Assembly (NCBI GenBank): GCA_032433765.1
Contig: JAVIAB010000102.1
Location: 8,561,521 to 8,625,520, forward strand
Source of the DNA: Megaustenia siamemsis
Taxonomy: Eukaryota; Mollusca; Gastropoda; Stylommatophora; Ariophantidae
Direction of reading: 5' to 3'
DNA: 64,000 nucleotides
Below are positions 17,946 to 29,580 of this stretch, piece by piece. The position numbers and the translations under genes are program-made. The notes below the pieces were generated by a model, which searched no databases, was not told the DNA's origin, and saw nothing but the letters and a program-made list of their open reading frames with translations. Each line of letters opens with the position of its first letter. Within the stretch, counting starts at the first letter, position 1.

Positions 17946-20900
17946 GGGTTGGTCTCGCTGTGGTGGGTGTCATGTTATATGTCTGTATGTGACCTCCCTC
18001 GCTGTAATGGGTGTCGTGTTATATATGTCTGTATGTGACCTCCCTCGCTGTGGTGGGTGTCATGTTATATGTCTGTATGTGACCTCCCTCGCTGTAATGG
18101 GTGTCATGTTATATGTCTGTATGTGACCTCCCTCGCTGTAATGGGTGTCGTGCTATATGTCTGTATGTGACCTCCCTCGCTGTAATGGGTGTCATGGTAT
18201 ATATGTCTGTATGTGACCTCACTCGCTGTAATGGGTGTCCTGTTATATATGTCTGTATGTGACCTCCCTCGCTGTAATGGGTGTCATGTTATATATGTCT
18301 GTATGTGACCTCACTCGCTGTAATGGGTGTCCTGTTATATATGTCTGTATGTGACCTCCCTCGCTGTAATGGGTGTCATATATATGAGTCTATATGTGAC
18401 ATCCCTCGCTGTAATGGGTGTCCTGTTATATATGTCTGTATGTGACCTCCCTCGCTGTAATGGGTGTCATGTTATATATGTCTGTATGTGACCTCACTCG
18501 CTGTAATGGGTGTCCTGTTATATATGTCTGTATGTGACCTCCCTCGCTGTAATGGGTGTCATGTTATATATGAGTCTATATGTGACCTCCCTCGCTGTAA
18601 TGGGTGTCGTGTTTTATATGTCTGTATGTGACCTCACTCGCTGTAATGGGTGTCGTGTTTTATATGTCTGTATGTGACCTCCCTCGCTGTAATGGGTGTC
18701 ATGTTATATATGAGTCTATATGTGACCTCCCTCGCTGTAATGGGTGTCATGTTATATATGAGTCTATATGTGACCTCCCTCGCTGTAATGGGTGTCGTGT
18801 TATATATGAGTCTGTATGTGACCTCCCTCGCTGTAATGGGTGTCCTGTTATATATGAGTCTGTATGTGACCTCCCTCGCTGTAATGGGTGTCCTGTTATA
18901 TATGAGTCTGTATGTGACCTCCCTCGCTGTAATGGGTGTCCTGTTATATATGAGTCTGTATGTGACCTCCCTCGCTGTAATGGGTGTCATGTTATATATG
19001 AGTCTGTATGTGACCTCCCTCGCTGTAATGGGTGTCCTGTTATATATGAGACTGTATGTGACCTCCCTCGCTGTAATGGGTGTCCAGTTATATATGAGTC
19101 TATATGTGACCTCCCTCGCTGTAATGGGTGTCATGTTATATATGTCTATATGTGACCTCACTCGCTGTAATGGGTGTCCTGTTATATATGTCTATATGTG
19201 ACCTCCCTCGCTGTAATGGGTGTCGTGTTATATATGAGTCTATATGTGACCTCCCTCGTTGTAATGGGTGTCATGTTATATATGAGTCTATATGTGACCT
19301 CCCTCGCTGCAATGGGTGTCCTGTTATATATGTCTGTATTTGACCTCCCTCGCTGTAATGGGTGTCATGTTATATATGTCTGTATTTTTCCTCCCTCGCT
19401 GTAATGGGTGTCGTGTTATATATGTCTGTATGTGACCTCCCTCGCTGTAATGGGTGTCATGTTATATATGCCTGTATGTGACCTCCCTCGCTGTAATGGG
19501 TGTCATGTTATATATGTCTGTATGTGACCTCCCTCGCTGTAATGGGTGTCATGTTATATATGTCTGTATGTGACCTCCCTCGCTGTAATGGGTGTCATGT
19601 TATATATGTCTGTATGTGACCTCCCTCGCTGTAATGGGTGTCGTGTTATATATGTCTGTATGTGACCTCCCTCGCTGTAATGGGTGTCATGTTATATATG
19701 TCTGTATGTGACCTCCCTCGCTGTAATGGGTGTCGTGTTATATATGTCTGTATGTGACCTCCCTCGCTGTAATGGGTGTCATGTTATATATGTTTGTATG
19801 TGACCTCACTCGCTGTAATGGGTGTCATGTTATATATGTCTGTATGTGACCTCACTCGCTGTAATGGGTGTCGTGTTATATATGTCTGTATTTGACCTCC
19901 CTCGTTGTAATGGGTGTCATGTTATATGTCTGTATGTGACCTCCCTCGTTGTAATGGGTGTCGTGTTTTATATGTCTGTATGTGACCTCCCTCGCTGTAA
20001 TGGGTGTCATGTTATATGTCTGTATGTGACCCCCCTCGCTGTAATGGGTGTCATGTTATATGTCTGTATGTGACCTCCCTCGTTGTAATGGGTGTCATGT
20101 TATATATGTCTGTATGTGACCTCCCTCGCTGTAATGGGTGTCGTGTTTTATATGTCTGTATGTGACCTCACTCGCTGTAATGGGTGTCGTGTTATATATG
20201 TCTGTATGTGACCTCCCTCGCTGTAATGGGTGTCATGTTATATGTCTGTATGTGACCTCCCTCGTTGTAATGGGTGTCGTGTTTTATATGTCTGTATGTG
20301 ACCTCCCTCGCTCTAATGGGTGTCATGTTATATGTCTGTATGTGACCTCCCTCGTTGTAATGGGTGTCATGTTATATATGTCTGTATGTGACCTCCCTCG
20401 CTGTAATGGGTGTCGTGTTTTATATGTCTGTATGTGACCTCACTCGCTGTAATGGGTGTCGTGTTATATATGTCTGTATTTGACCTCCCTCGTTGTAATG
20501 GGTGTCATTTTATATATGTCTGTATGTGACCTCCCTCGCTGTAATGGGTGTCGTGTTTTATATGTCTGTATGTGACCTCACTCGCTGTAATGGGTGTCGT
20601 GTTTTATATGTCTGTATGTGACCTCCCTCGCTGTAATGGGTGTCGTGTTATATATGAGTCTATATGTGACCTCCCTCGCTGTAATGGGTGTCGTGTTATA
20701 TATGAGTCTATATGTGACCTCCCTCGCTGTAATGGGTGTCGTGTTATATGTCTGTATGTGACCTCCCTCGCTGTAATGGGTGTCGTGTTATATATGAGTC
20801 TATATGTGACCTCCCTCGCTGTAATGGGTGTCGTGTTATATATGAGTCTGTATGTGACCTCCCTCGCTGTAATGGGTGTCGTGTTATATATGAGTCTGTA

Positions 20901-21128
20901 TGTGACCTCCCTCGCTGTAATGGGTGTCATGTTATATGTCTGTATGTGACCTCCCTCGCTGTAATGGGTGTCGTGTTTTATATGTCTGTATGTGACCTCC
21001 CTCGCTGTAATGGGTGTCGTGTTATATATGAGTCTATATGTGACCTCCCTCGCTGTAATGGGTGTCATGTTATATATGTCTGAATGTGACCTCCCTCGCT
21101 GTAATGGGTGTCGTGTTATATATGAGTC
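17945..21128 (-). repeat. 46-48-bp minisatellite derived from LINE C-terminal codons
   Basis: About 68 copies. On the reverse strand the 48-bp form encodes the 16-residue repeat VTYRLIYNTTPITARE, in frame for up to eleven copies (18634-19161). Shorter 44-46-bp forms lack AG or TA in the TATATGAGTCTATAT part. At the high-coordinate border the reverse-strand LINE reads APKAMK, then enters the first VTYRLIYN. At the low border it leaves into the zinc knuckle. The same segment is present once at 14305 and 25590. Variants (ATG/GTG/CTG after GTGTC; CTCCCTC/CTCACTC) cluster locally. Long frames on both strands are by-products. Confidence 0.95.
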
Positions 21129-22105
21129 TATATGTGACCTTCATCGCTTTGGGGGCAATGTTTTGGATTGTGGAGGTTTGAGAAAATGCTTGTGTAGTTT
21201 GTTAGCAAGTACTTTTGGCCTCTCTTGTTTCTGTGATTTAGTGAAGGTGCTTGTTGTTTAATTAGGTGTTTGTAGATGTTGTTTGTCCCTCGATGTAATA
21301 AACTGTCATGTCCTTGGATGGCCTGTAGACTTGCTTGGTAATATCTGGGTGTGGTGCCGAAATGGTGAGGCAATGTATTAAGTTTTCTGAACCTGACTAA
21401 TCTCAGCCCCATGTAGTAGTGTTCAAGGTGTGGTTGTCTGGTTATTTGATGATGCGACTTATGTGATTTATTCTGAGAGCTTTTATTTTTGTGTGTATGT
21501 CCTGTAGTGAGATCCCTCCCTGTCTTTTGTGCTGTATCTGTGTTTTTTGTTTTATGCTGTGTATTGTGTGGCCAAATACAAAGGTTCTTATCAGTTGTTT
21601 ATCTCTTTGATTGTTGATTGCGGTGGGTCGAAGACTGTGGCTGTGTAAATCAATTTGGGGATGATGTATGTGTTGACTATGATGTTCCGGCCAAAAATTG
21701 TTGATGTTTTGTATTTGTATCTCTGTAGCATGTCTGTTATTTTTGTGACTAGGTTCTGCCATGTTGGTTTGTGTGTTTTATTTGGGTTGCATAGATATGT
21801 TATCCCGTATAGTTTTAAGTTGGTGACCGGTGTTGGGGCTGAGGGGAAAGTCCGCTTTGCTCTTCCACCTGGCTATACTCATAATAAAAGAGTTCTGTAT
21901 ATTTATTTGTGCCCCGCTGCCCTTCCCAAACTCTGTGGAGGTGCTGAGGATGTTGTCTATTGATCTAGTGGTTGATGGAAAGAAAACAGTGTCATCGGCG
22001 TAGGCTAACAGCTTCTGCTCTCTTTTACCTGGTATGAGTGTGCCTGCTATGGAGTTGTCTTGTCTAATGTTTTCTAAGAGTTGCTCTGTAGTCAGTACGT
22101 CTTCA
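21128..22105 (-). mobile_element. LINE copy B, reverse transcriptase to C-terminal region
   Basis: On the reverse strand the copy starts at LLENIRQDN, just after the RT motif B region. It carries LLAYADDTVFFPS (catalytic YADD near 21990-22003), then TEFGKGSGAQINIQ, a SRIIK segment, LPHHFGTTPRYYQASLQAIQ, NNIYKHLIKQQ and NPKHCP. It then enters the array. Frameshifts are present, so it is inactive. Its 5' end meets the forward-strand copy C head to head at about 22105. Family: Tx1/L1-like, judged from ORF organisation and the C-terminal knuckle. Confidence 0.85.
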
Positions 22106-23935
22106 CATTGACCCGATCAGTTAGACAAGGATGCTCCCTGTCACCACTACTCAACTGACCCGATCAGTGAGACAAGGATGCTCCCTGTCACCACTAAACT
22201 GACCCGATCAGTGAGACAAGGATGCTCCCTGTCACCACTACTCAAATAACCCGATCAGTGAGACATGGATGCTCCCTGTTACAACTACTCAACTGACCCA
22301 ATCAGTGAGACATGGATGCTCCCTGTCACCACTACTCATCTGACCCAATCAGTGAGACATGGATGCTCCCTGTCACCACTACTCAAATAACCCGATCAGT
22401 GAGACATGGGTGCTCCCTGTCACCACTACTCAACTGACCCGATCAGTGAGACAAGGATTCTCCCTGTCACCACTACTCAACTGACCCGATCAGTGAGACA
22501 AGGATGCTCCCTGTCACCACTACTCATCTGACCCAATCAGTGAGACATGGATGCTCCCTTTATCACTACTCAAATAACCCGATCAGTGAGACATGGATGC
22601 TCCCTGTCACCACTACTCAACTGACCCGATCAGTGAGACAAGGATTCTCCCTGTCACCACTACTCAACTGACCCGATCAGTGAGACAAGGATGCTCCCTG
22701 TCACCACTAATCAACTGACCCGATCAGTGAGACAAGGATGCTCCCTGTCACCACTAATCAACTGACCCGATCAGTGAGACAAGGATGCTCCCTGTCACCA
22801 TTAATCAACTGACCCGATCAGTGAGACAAGGATGCCCCCTGTCACCACTAATCAACTGACCCGATCAGTGAGACAAGGATGCCCCCTGTCACCACTACTC
22901 AATTGACCCGATCAGTGAGACAAGGATGCTCCCTGTCACCACTACTCAACTGACCCGATCAGTGAGACAAGGATGCTCCCTGTCACCACTACTCAAATGA
23001 CCCGATCAGTGAGACACGGATGCTCCCTGTCACCACTACTCAACTGACCCGATCAGTGAGACAAGGATGCTCCCTGTCACCACTACTCAACTGACCCGAT
23101 CAGTGAGACAAGGATGCTCCCTGTCACCACTACTCAACTGACCCGATCAGTGAGACAAGGATGCTCCCTGTCACCACTACTCAACTGACCCGATCAGTGA
23201 GACAAGGATGCTCCCTGACACCACTACTCAACTGACCCGATCAGTTAGACAAGGATGCTCCCTGTCACCACTACTCAACTGACCCGATCAGTGAGACAAG
23301 GATGCCCCCTGTCACCACTACTCAACTGACCCGATCAGTAAGACAAGGATGCTCCCTGTCACCACTATTCAACTGACCCGATCAGTGAGACAAGGATGCT
23401 CCCTGTCACCACTACTCAACTGACCCGATCAGTGAGACAAGGATGCTCCCTGTCACCACTACTCAACTGACTCGATCAGTGAGACAAGGATGCTCCCTGT
23501 CACCACTACTCAACTGACCCGATCAGTGAGACAAGGATGCTCCCTGTCACCACTACTCAACTGACCCGATCAGTAAGACAAGGATGCTCCCTGTCACCAC
23601 TACTCAATTGACCCGATCAGTGAGACAAGGATGCTCCCTGTCACCACTACTCAACTGACCCGATCAGTTAGACAAGGATGCTTCCTGTCACCACTACTCA
23701 ACTGACCCGATCAGTGAGACAAGGATGCTCCCTGTCACCACTACTCAACTGACCCAATCAGTGAGACAAGGATGCTCCCTGTCACCACTACTCAACTGAC
23801 CCAATCAGTGAGACAAGGATGCTCCCTGTCACCACTACTCAACTGACCCAATCAGTGAGACAAGGATGCTCCCTGTCACCACTACTCAACTGACCCGATC
23901 AGTGAGATAAGGATGCCCCCTATCACAGCTACTCA
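22105..23935 (+). repeat. 47-bp minisatellite derived from the RT motif B' codons
   Basis: About 39 copies of a 47-bp unit. Each reads CTG ACC CGA TCA GTG AGA CAA GGA TGC TCC..., that is LTRSVRQGCSLSPLLN. This is the RQGxxLSPLLF motif of the reverse-transcriptase palm, which precedes the YADD motif. The same codons occur once in copy F at 27854-27896 (LTRSVRQGSSVSPLL). 47 is not divisible by three, so the frame rotates and the array cannot be translated through. In the last unit CAA is TAA, then the LINE frame continues into copy C. Variation is low (ACAAGG/ACATGG, CAACTG/CAAATA), suggesting recent growth or homogenisation. Confidence 0.96.
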
Positions 23936-24440
23936 ACGTCCTAGCCATTGAGTCTCTGCTGGAGAAAATCCGACAAGACGACACCATCAGAGGCACTTTC
24001 ACGCCAGGTGGTGGCGACAAGAAATTGATAGTGTACGCCGATGACACAATTTTCTTCCCAAGGAACACCGAAACAATATGCCACATCATCAAAACGTTCA
24101 TGTATTTCGGAACCGGAAGCGGAGCCAACATCAACGCCCAAAAATCGTCCATCATGGGAATTGTCCGGTGGAAGAACAAAGTGGATTGCCACCGAGAAGT
24201 GACCCCGGTCAAGGTCATGAAAGTGTACGGCATCATCTTTCATCAGCTCCCTGGAATACACAAACCCACATGGCCGATTCTAATCGCACAGAGCACCATT
24301 ACACTCCAACGATACAAACACAAAACGGCGACCATCTTCGGAAGTAGTGTTATAGTAAACACGTACATCATTCCTAACCTAATCTACACGGCCATAGTTT
24401 TTGACCTAAGATTATTAAAATGAAAAAAAAAAAAAACTAA
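23936..24440 (+). mobile_element. LINE copy C, reverse transcriptase with YADD
   Basis: The frame flows out of the array as LLNVLAIESLLEKIRQDD, then TFTPGGGDKKLIVYADDT (YADD codons 24034-24045). FGTGSGANINAQKSSIMG, VYGIIFHQLPGIHKPTW and VNTYIIPNLIYTAIVFDL follow. This is the palm and thumb of the Tx1/L1-like family also seen at 27200-28450. A poly-A run at 24422-24434 interrupts the coding before the next array. Upstream motifs are replaced by the 47-bp array, so the copy is inactive. Confidence 0.88.
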
Positions 24441-24469
24441 GCAGCGACAAACCGCATCACTTCAATACA

Positions 24470-25448
24470 ATGCCGTCCATCTACAAGATCTGCGTCCAAC
24501 CCCTGTAGCAAAGGACCGCCTGATGCATCACAAAACACGAGACATCTACAAGATCTGCGTCCAACCCCTGTAGCAAAGGACCGCCTGATGCATCACAAAA
24601 CACGAGACATCTACAAGATCTGCGTCCAACCCTTGTAGCAAACGACCGCCTGATGCATCACAAAACACGAGACATCTACAAGATCTGCGTCCAACCCCTG
24701 TAGCAAACGACCGCCTGATGCATCATAAAACACGAGACATCTACAAGATCTGCGTCCAACCCCTGTTGCAAACGACCGTTCTGATGCATCACAAAACGCG
24801 AGACATCTACAAGATCTGCGTCCAACCCTTGTAGCAAACGACTGCCTGATGCATCACAAAACACGAGACATCTACAAGGTCTGATGCCAACCCTTGTAGA
24901 AAACGACCGCCTGATGCATCACAAAACGCGAGACATCTACAAGATCTGCGTCCAACCCCTGTAGCAAACGACCGCCTGACGCATCACAAAACACGAGACA
25001 TCTACAAGGTCTGATGCCAACCCTTGTAGCAAAGGACCGCCTGATGCATCACAAAACACGAGACATCAAGATCTGCGTCCAACCCCTGTAGCAAACGACC
25101 GCCTGATGCATCACAAAACACGAGACATCTACAAGATCTGCGTCCAACCCCTGTAGCAAACGACCGCCTGATGCATCACAAAACACGAGACATCTACAAG
25201 ATCAGCGTCCAACCCTTGTAACAAACGACCGCCTGATGCATCACAAAACACGTGACATCTACAAGATCTGCGCCCAACCCTTGTAGCAAACGTCCGCCTG
25301 ATGCATCACAAAACACGAGACATCTACAAGATCTGCGTCCAACCCCTGTAGCAAACGACCGCCTGATGCATCACAAAACACGAGACATCTACAAGATCTG
25401 CGTCCAACCCTTGTAGCAAACGACCGTTCTGATGCATCACAAAACACA
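24470..25448 (+). repeat. 65-bp minisatellite derived from LINE C-terminal codons
   Basis: About 15 copies of a 65-bp unit, GACATCTACAAGATCTGCGT then CCAACCCCTGTAGCAAACGACCGCCTGATGCATCACAAAACACGA. One frame reads DIYKICVQPL and another DRLMHHKTR. In copy D (about 48100) the corresponding single-copy stretch reads FYKICIQTIQGHDNFTHQKT, and in copy B ASLQAIQGHDSLLHRG. The unit is thus one segment of the LINE protein, in the right place between the thumb and the VTYRLIYN region. The period is not a multiple of three. Confidence 0.92.
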
Positions 25449-25850
25449 AGCAGCTCGTCAAGCAGCAGGAACCTTCACTCCAAAGTAAAATCAAATGGAG
25501 TTACACCTACTTAACTCTACAAAACTTTGAACTTCAGAACCACTTTTAAAAACCTGCATCAAGCGGACATCAACCCAAGAGCCAAAGAGGTCACCTACAG
25601 GCTGATTTATAACATGACACCAGTACAACCACACGTAGACCGCTGCCAGCTGTGCACCAAAAACCCACGAGAAAACCGAAGAACACACCTTCTGTAGACG
25701 CCCGATAGTAGGACCAACAATAAAAGCATTACAACACATAATAGAAGCTCAAACAAATCAGACAACAGACATGTCAAAGCATTCATGATCAACACTACAC
25801 CTACAACAACAACAAAAGAGATTCACAGTAAATTAATTTACTGTTAGCCT
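25449..25850 (+). mobile_element. LINE copy C, C-terminal end
   Basis: After the array the coding resumes as AARQAAGTFTPK, then after frameshifts NLHQADINPRAKEVTYRLIYNMTP (single-copy VTYRLIYN at about 25590). DRCQLCTKNPREN, the zinc-knuckle start, comes next, and the His-x4-Cys part is degraded. A stop and a short 3' region follow to about 25850. Confidence 0.85.
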
Positions 25851-26440
25851 GCTATAGATACTTGAGTGGACTAGCCGTATTGGGGGAAATATGAGAATAG
25901 GCGTTTTAATTCTCGAATTTTCTTGTACATTTACAAAAATAGGAAATGTTCATTATAAAGTAGTGTATTTTATAAGTAGTAATTTTTGTCCCATTGTTAG
26001 ATTATTTTACATTGTAATTTTTTTTAGAAATGCATGAAATGTAACCTTATGTATGTATTCTATCAGTATTTCATTTACTCCGTAAGTATTGGATACATTG
26101 TGCTTTAGTATTATATTTTAACGAAATGAAAAACAATGTTCATTGTAGCTTATAAGTAATTTAATTAATATTACTAACAATAGATAACACTAGATTAGAA
26201 AATGTTAGGTGACTAACATTAGAGAAAATAAAGGCAGTGCCCCGGGAATCCACGATGATGCCATAGTTTAAAGACAATCACACTAGGGATCATATACGGC
26301 TCTAGCGCAGATCACGGGCATGTTTTTCAAGGTCTCCTGTTGCTGATTCCTTGTAGTGCAGGAGGAAAAGAACAAATCACTGAGTGGGAACAAAAAATAT
26401 AGACATTTACCGAGATGCAGATAGAAACCAGTGAAGTTCT
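25851..26440. other. AT-rich spacer, no gene
   Basis: Low-complexity AT-rich sequence separates LINE copy C from the RTE-like LINE. The reverse frame at 26283-26540 has no supported domain. Confidence 0.5.
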
Positions 26441-27430
26441 TCATAAGTAGAAAAAAAGAATCATTGTTAAGATTCCAAAAAAAGGGCAATCTCAGATTGT
26501 AGCAACTGGAGAGGCGTGACACTTTTGTCAGTTGCCTCAAAGTTATTCTGCAAAATCATTCTGAATAGAATAAAGCATTCAATAGATACAGTAATGCATG
26601 AAGAACAGACTGGGTTTAGGAAAGGGAGAAGCTGCCTTGACCACATTTTCACTCTACGACTTATATTGGAGGAACACATTGAAAAGCAAAAACCTTTTGT
26701 ACTTAACTTCATCGACTTCAAAAAAACATCCGACAGTATTCAAAGACATTCTTTGTGGAAAATTCTGAAGCAATATGGCTTACCATAAAATATCATAAAT
26801 ATTATTAAAGACATTTATGATGGCTACACATGTGCAGTTTGAACAGAGGAAGGACTGAGCGAATGTTTCCCAATAGAAACTGGGGTTAAACAAGGATGTA
26901 TTTTATCGCCCTTGTTATTTGGAGTTGTTATGGACATCATAATGAAGAAATACTGCACTGGTAATAAAGGCACCGAATGGATACAAGGAGACCATTCGGA
27001 GGACCTCGACTTTGCTGATGACATAGTCCTCATTAGCAGTCAGATAAAAACGATGCAGGAAAACACAAATGAACTATCATCAATAGCCAGCAAAATTGGG
27101 CTTGAGATCAATCATGAAAAGACTAAAGTCATGAAAAGTTTAATTCCAACAGATGACAGAATATACACGGAAAACAAACCAGTAGAAGAGATCGATCACT
27201 TTATCTATCTTGGAAGTCACATTGATCGAGAAGAGGATACAAGTAAAAAAAATAGAATAAGAAAACTAAAGCAGCAATGTCTTTCAGAAGCCTTGAAATG
27301 TTGTGGAAATCAAAACTCATCAGCACAAACACAAAACTTAGACTATTCAAATCAAATGTACTATCTACCTTTACGTGTGCATGCGAGAGCTGGAAAATAA
27401 CAAGAGATATAGAAACAATGTTGAACACGA
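26440..27430 (+). mobile_element. RTE/jockey-like LINE reverse transcriptase, large fragment
   Basis: This is the longest RTE-like fragment here. RT motifs occur in order: KLFCKIILNRI, EEQTGFRKGRSCLDHIFTLR, FVLNFIDFKKTSDSI (motif A, where the usual KAFDS is altered to KTSDS), stops at 26786 and 26839, GVKQGCILSPLLF (motif B'), LDFADDIVLIS (motif C, FADD at 27011-27022), KTKVMK and IYLGSHID. A frameshift near 27290 shifts the thumb to FRSLEMLWKSKLIS and CESWKITRDIE. It ends abruptly at about 27430 against a reverse-strand LINE copy. Inactive because of two stops and one frameshift. Confidence 0.9.
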
Positions 27431-28451
27431 TGCTCCTACCAAAAATTGTGGATGTTTTATATTTGTAACTCTGCAGCATGTCTGTTATCTTTGTGACTAG
27501 GTTCTGCCATGTTGGTTTGTGTGTTCTGTTTGGGTTGCAAGGATATGTTATTCCGTACAACTTAATGTTAGTGACAGGTGTTAGAGCAGAGGGAAAGACC
27601 ACTTTGTTCTTCCACCTGCCTATGCCCATGATGAATGATTTCTGTATGTTTATCTGTGCCCCGCTACCTTTTCCAAATTCTGTAAATGTATTGAGGATGT
27701 GGTCTATTGATGTACATGTTTGATGGAAAGAAGACAGTATCGTCAGCGTAAGATAACAATTTCTGCTCTTTTTTTCCTGGTGTGAATGTACCTTTAATGG
27801 AACTGTCTTGTCTGATGCTCTCTAGGAGCAGGTTCTATGGTCAGAGCGTAAAGTAGAGGAGAGACGGAAGACCCCTGTCTAACCGATCTGGTTAGTCCGA
27901 AGGCCTCTGTGAACGAATGGTTCACTAGGACTTTACTTTCAGGACTAGAATACAGAATGTGTATCCACTGTCTGAAGCTTCTTCATATGTTGCAGGTCAG
28001 TAGTGTCTTGTGGAGGTAGGAATGAGCTTCTCTGTCGAAGACTTTTTCTTGGTCGAGAGTTAGAATGGAAGACTGGCTGTCTTTGTCATGAGTTTACGTT
28101 ATGTCTCGTATAAACTGTGTGCTAGTGGATGTTTCTGCCCTGTACACTGCACTGTTGGTCTTTGTGAATGAGTGTTGCCGTGAAGGGTTTGAGTTTGTTT
28201 GTTAATGCTTTTGTTAGAATCTTGTAGTCTGTGTTAAGTAGTGAAATGGGTCTGCAGTTTTTAAGAAGTGATTTGTCTGTGTTGTCTTTGCGGAGTAATG
28301 TTAAGTAAGACATGTTTAAGCTTGGAGGAAGTTGTTTCTTTTTAAGTGAGTCTGTGTACATTCTGAGAAGAAGAGGGCCTAAGAGATGGAAGAAACGTTT
28401 GAAGAATTCTGTTGTGAGACCGTTAGGTCTCGGAGATTTGTTCTTTTGCAT
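27430..28451 (-). mobile_element. LINE copy F, reverse transcriptase
   Basis: On the reverse strand, RT begins with NKSPRPNGLTTEFFKRF and CRPISLLNTDYKILTKAL (28451-28122). TLDQEKVFDREA follows (motif A, altered from the usual KAFD), then LTRSVRQGSSVSPLLYA (27854-27896, motif B' in single copy). LSYADDTVF comes next (27737-27751), then GRWKNKVVFPS, KLYGITYP, HKPTWQNL and STIFGRS. Frameshifts break it. It stops at about 27430 where the forward-strand RTE fragment ends. Confidence 0.88.
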
Positions 28452-28907
28452 TGCTTATACAGTGTTTGTATGTCAGCTAATGTGAGTTCTTCAAGTTTTT
28501 CCCTGTCAGCGTCTGGTAGTTTCCTTGTGTATTGCATGAATTTGTCTTTGCTTTTTTTTTTAATTGTGTGTTACTTTCCGTATAGAGGTTCTTATAGTAG
28601 TTTTCGAATGTTTTCGTTATATTTGAAGTGTCAGTTTGTGTGTTGCCGTCTACGTTTTATATTTTCCCTATTTGTTTGTTTCGTTGTATGCTCTGTTCTA
28701 TTGCCATGTACTGTTTTCTTGGAATCTCCTGTGTGATTGTCTTTAAGCCTGTGCGAAGCAGTGCTCCCTGAAATGTGTGATGTCTGTGCTGTTCCAACTC
28801 CTCTAGTGTGGGGATATTGGGTGCATGTCTCTCTATTTACTTTGTTAATTTGATGACGTCTTCTAGAAATTGCTCTTGTCTTAGTCTGTCTTTGTTTATC
28901 CGTAGTG
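28452..28907 (-). mobile_element. LINE copy F, linker between endonuclease and RT
   Basis: Reverse-strand coding remnants (TRAISRRRHQINKVNRET, GVGTAQTSHISGS, GDSKKTVHG) join the endonuclease to the RT in the expected order. Several frameshifts occur. No other feature is seen. Confidence 0.65.
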
Positions 28908-29580
28908 CTAGAATCTGTGTATTTTCCCGTATAGTGTTTTTGAGGAGTTCCCAATGTTGCTGTATATTGTCTGTGTCTTTGTCGTCAGTGTATAACTGGA
29001 TAATTTATTTAATATGTTCTGTATATGTTTTGTTCTGCAGTAGGGTGTTGTTGAATTCCAGTGAGGTGACCTCCTGAAATGAGTGTTTGTGTGTGCGATG
29101 TTAATGGTTGCAATGGCTGCCTTGTGGTCTGTAAACTGGAGTGTTTTTGTGATATGTCTGGCCTGGCTGATGAAGTGAGCGGACGGTACGTAAATCCTGT
29201 CTAGCCGTGTTGCCATGTTGTGGGAGTGGTTTTTTGTGTGTGAGGTCCATGCCGTGTGGGTGTTTGTGTCTGTAAGCATCCGCCAAACCGTGCTGTCTAT
29301 TATCGACTGTAAAATCTCCAGTTGGTGATTGTCTTCTTTATTAGCTCTCCTTATCTGATTCCTAACCTCTCCTCCCACGATGTTCCGTCAGGACGCATTA
29401 AAGTCTCCCCCTAAAATAATATTGTGTCCCCTGTGTGACATAAAAGATAGGTTGCTGTCATTAATGTGGTGGTGCGTGTATGCAAACTATGGTGTATGTG
29501 TGTTTGTCGTCGTCTTTTACTTGAACTGTAGCTGTCTTGCCGTCGCCATCCCTGTCTTTCCTAATGATCGTCGACCTGTA
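28908..29580 (-). mobile_element. LINE copy F, C-terminal half of the APE endonuclease
   Basis: On the reverse strand, GGDFN (29398-29412) begins the piece. After a stop, ILQSIIDSTVWRMLTD, TWTSHT-like sequence, ATRLDRIYVPSAHF and LQFTDHKAAIATI (TDHKA near 29118-29132) follow. GDFN, the LDRIYVP strand and (S/T)DH are the standard catalytic and scaffold motifs of APE-type LINE endonucleases. The 5' half lies at 29946-30224, separated by an insertion. Confidence 0.85.

Noticed and set aside
18604..19201. Long forward frames of 183 codons each across the 46-48-bp array
   Set aside because: They are shadows of the array on the strand opposite to the LINE coding and consist only of the translated repeat. 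The meaningful frame is the reverse one.
17945..25448. Possible CRISPR array because of the regular direct repeats
   Set aside because: Units are contiguous with no unique spacers, no cas genes are present and the genome is eukaryotic.
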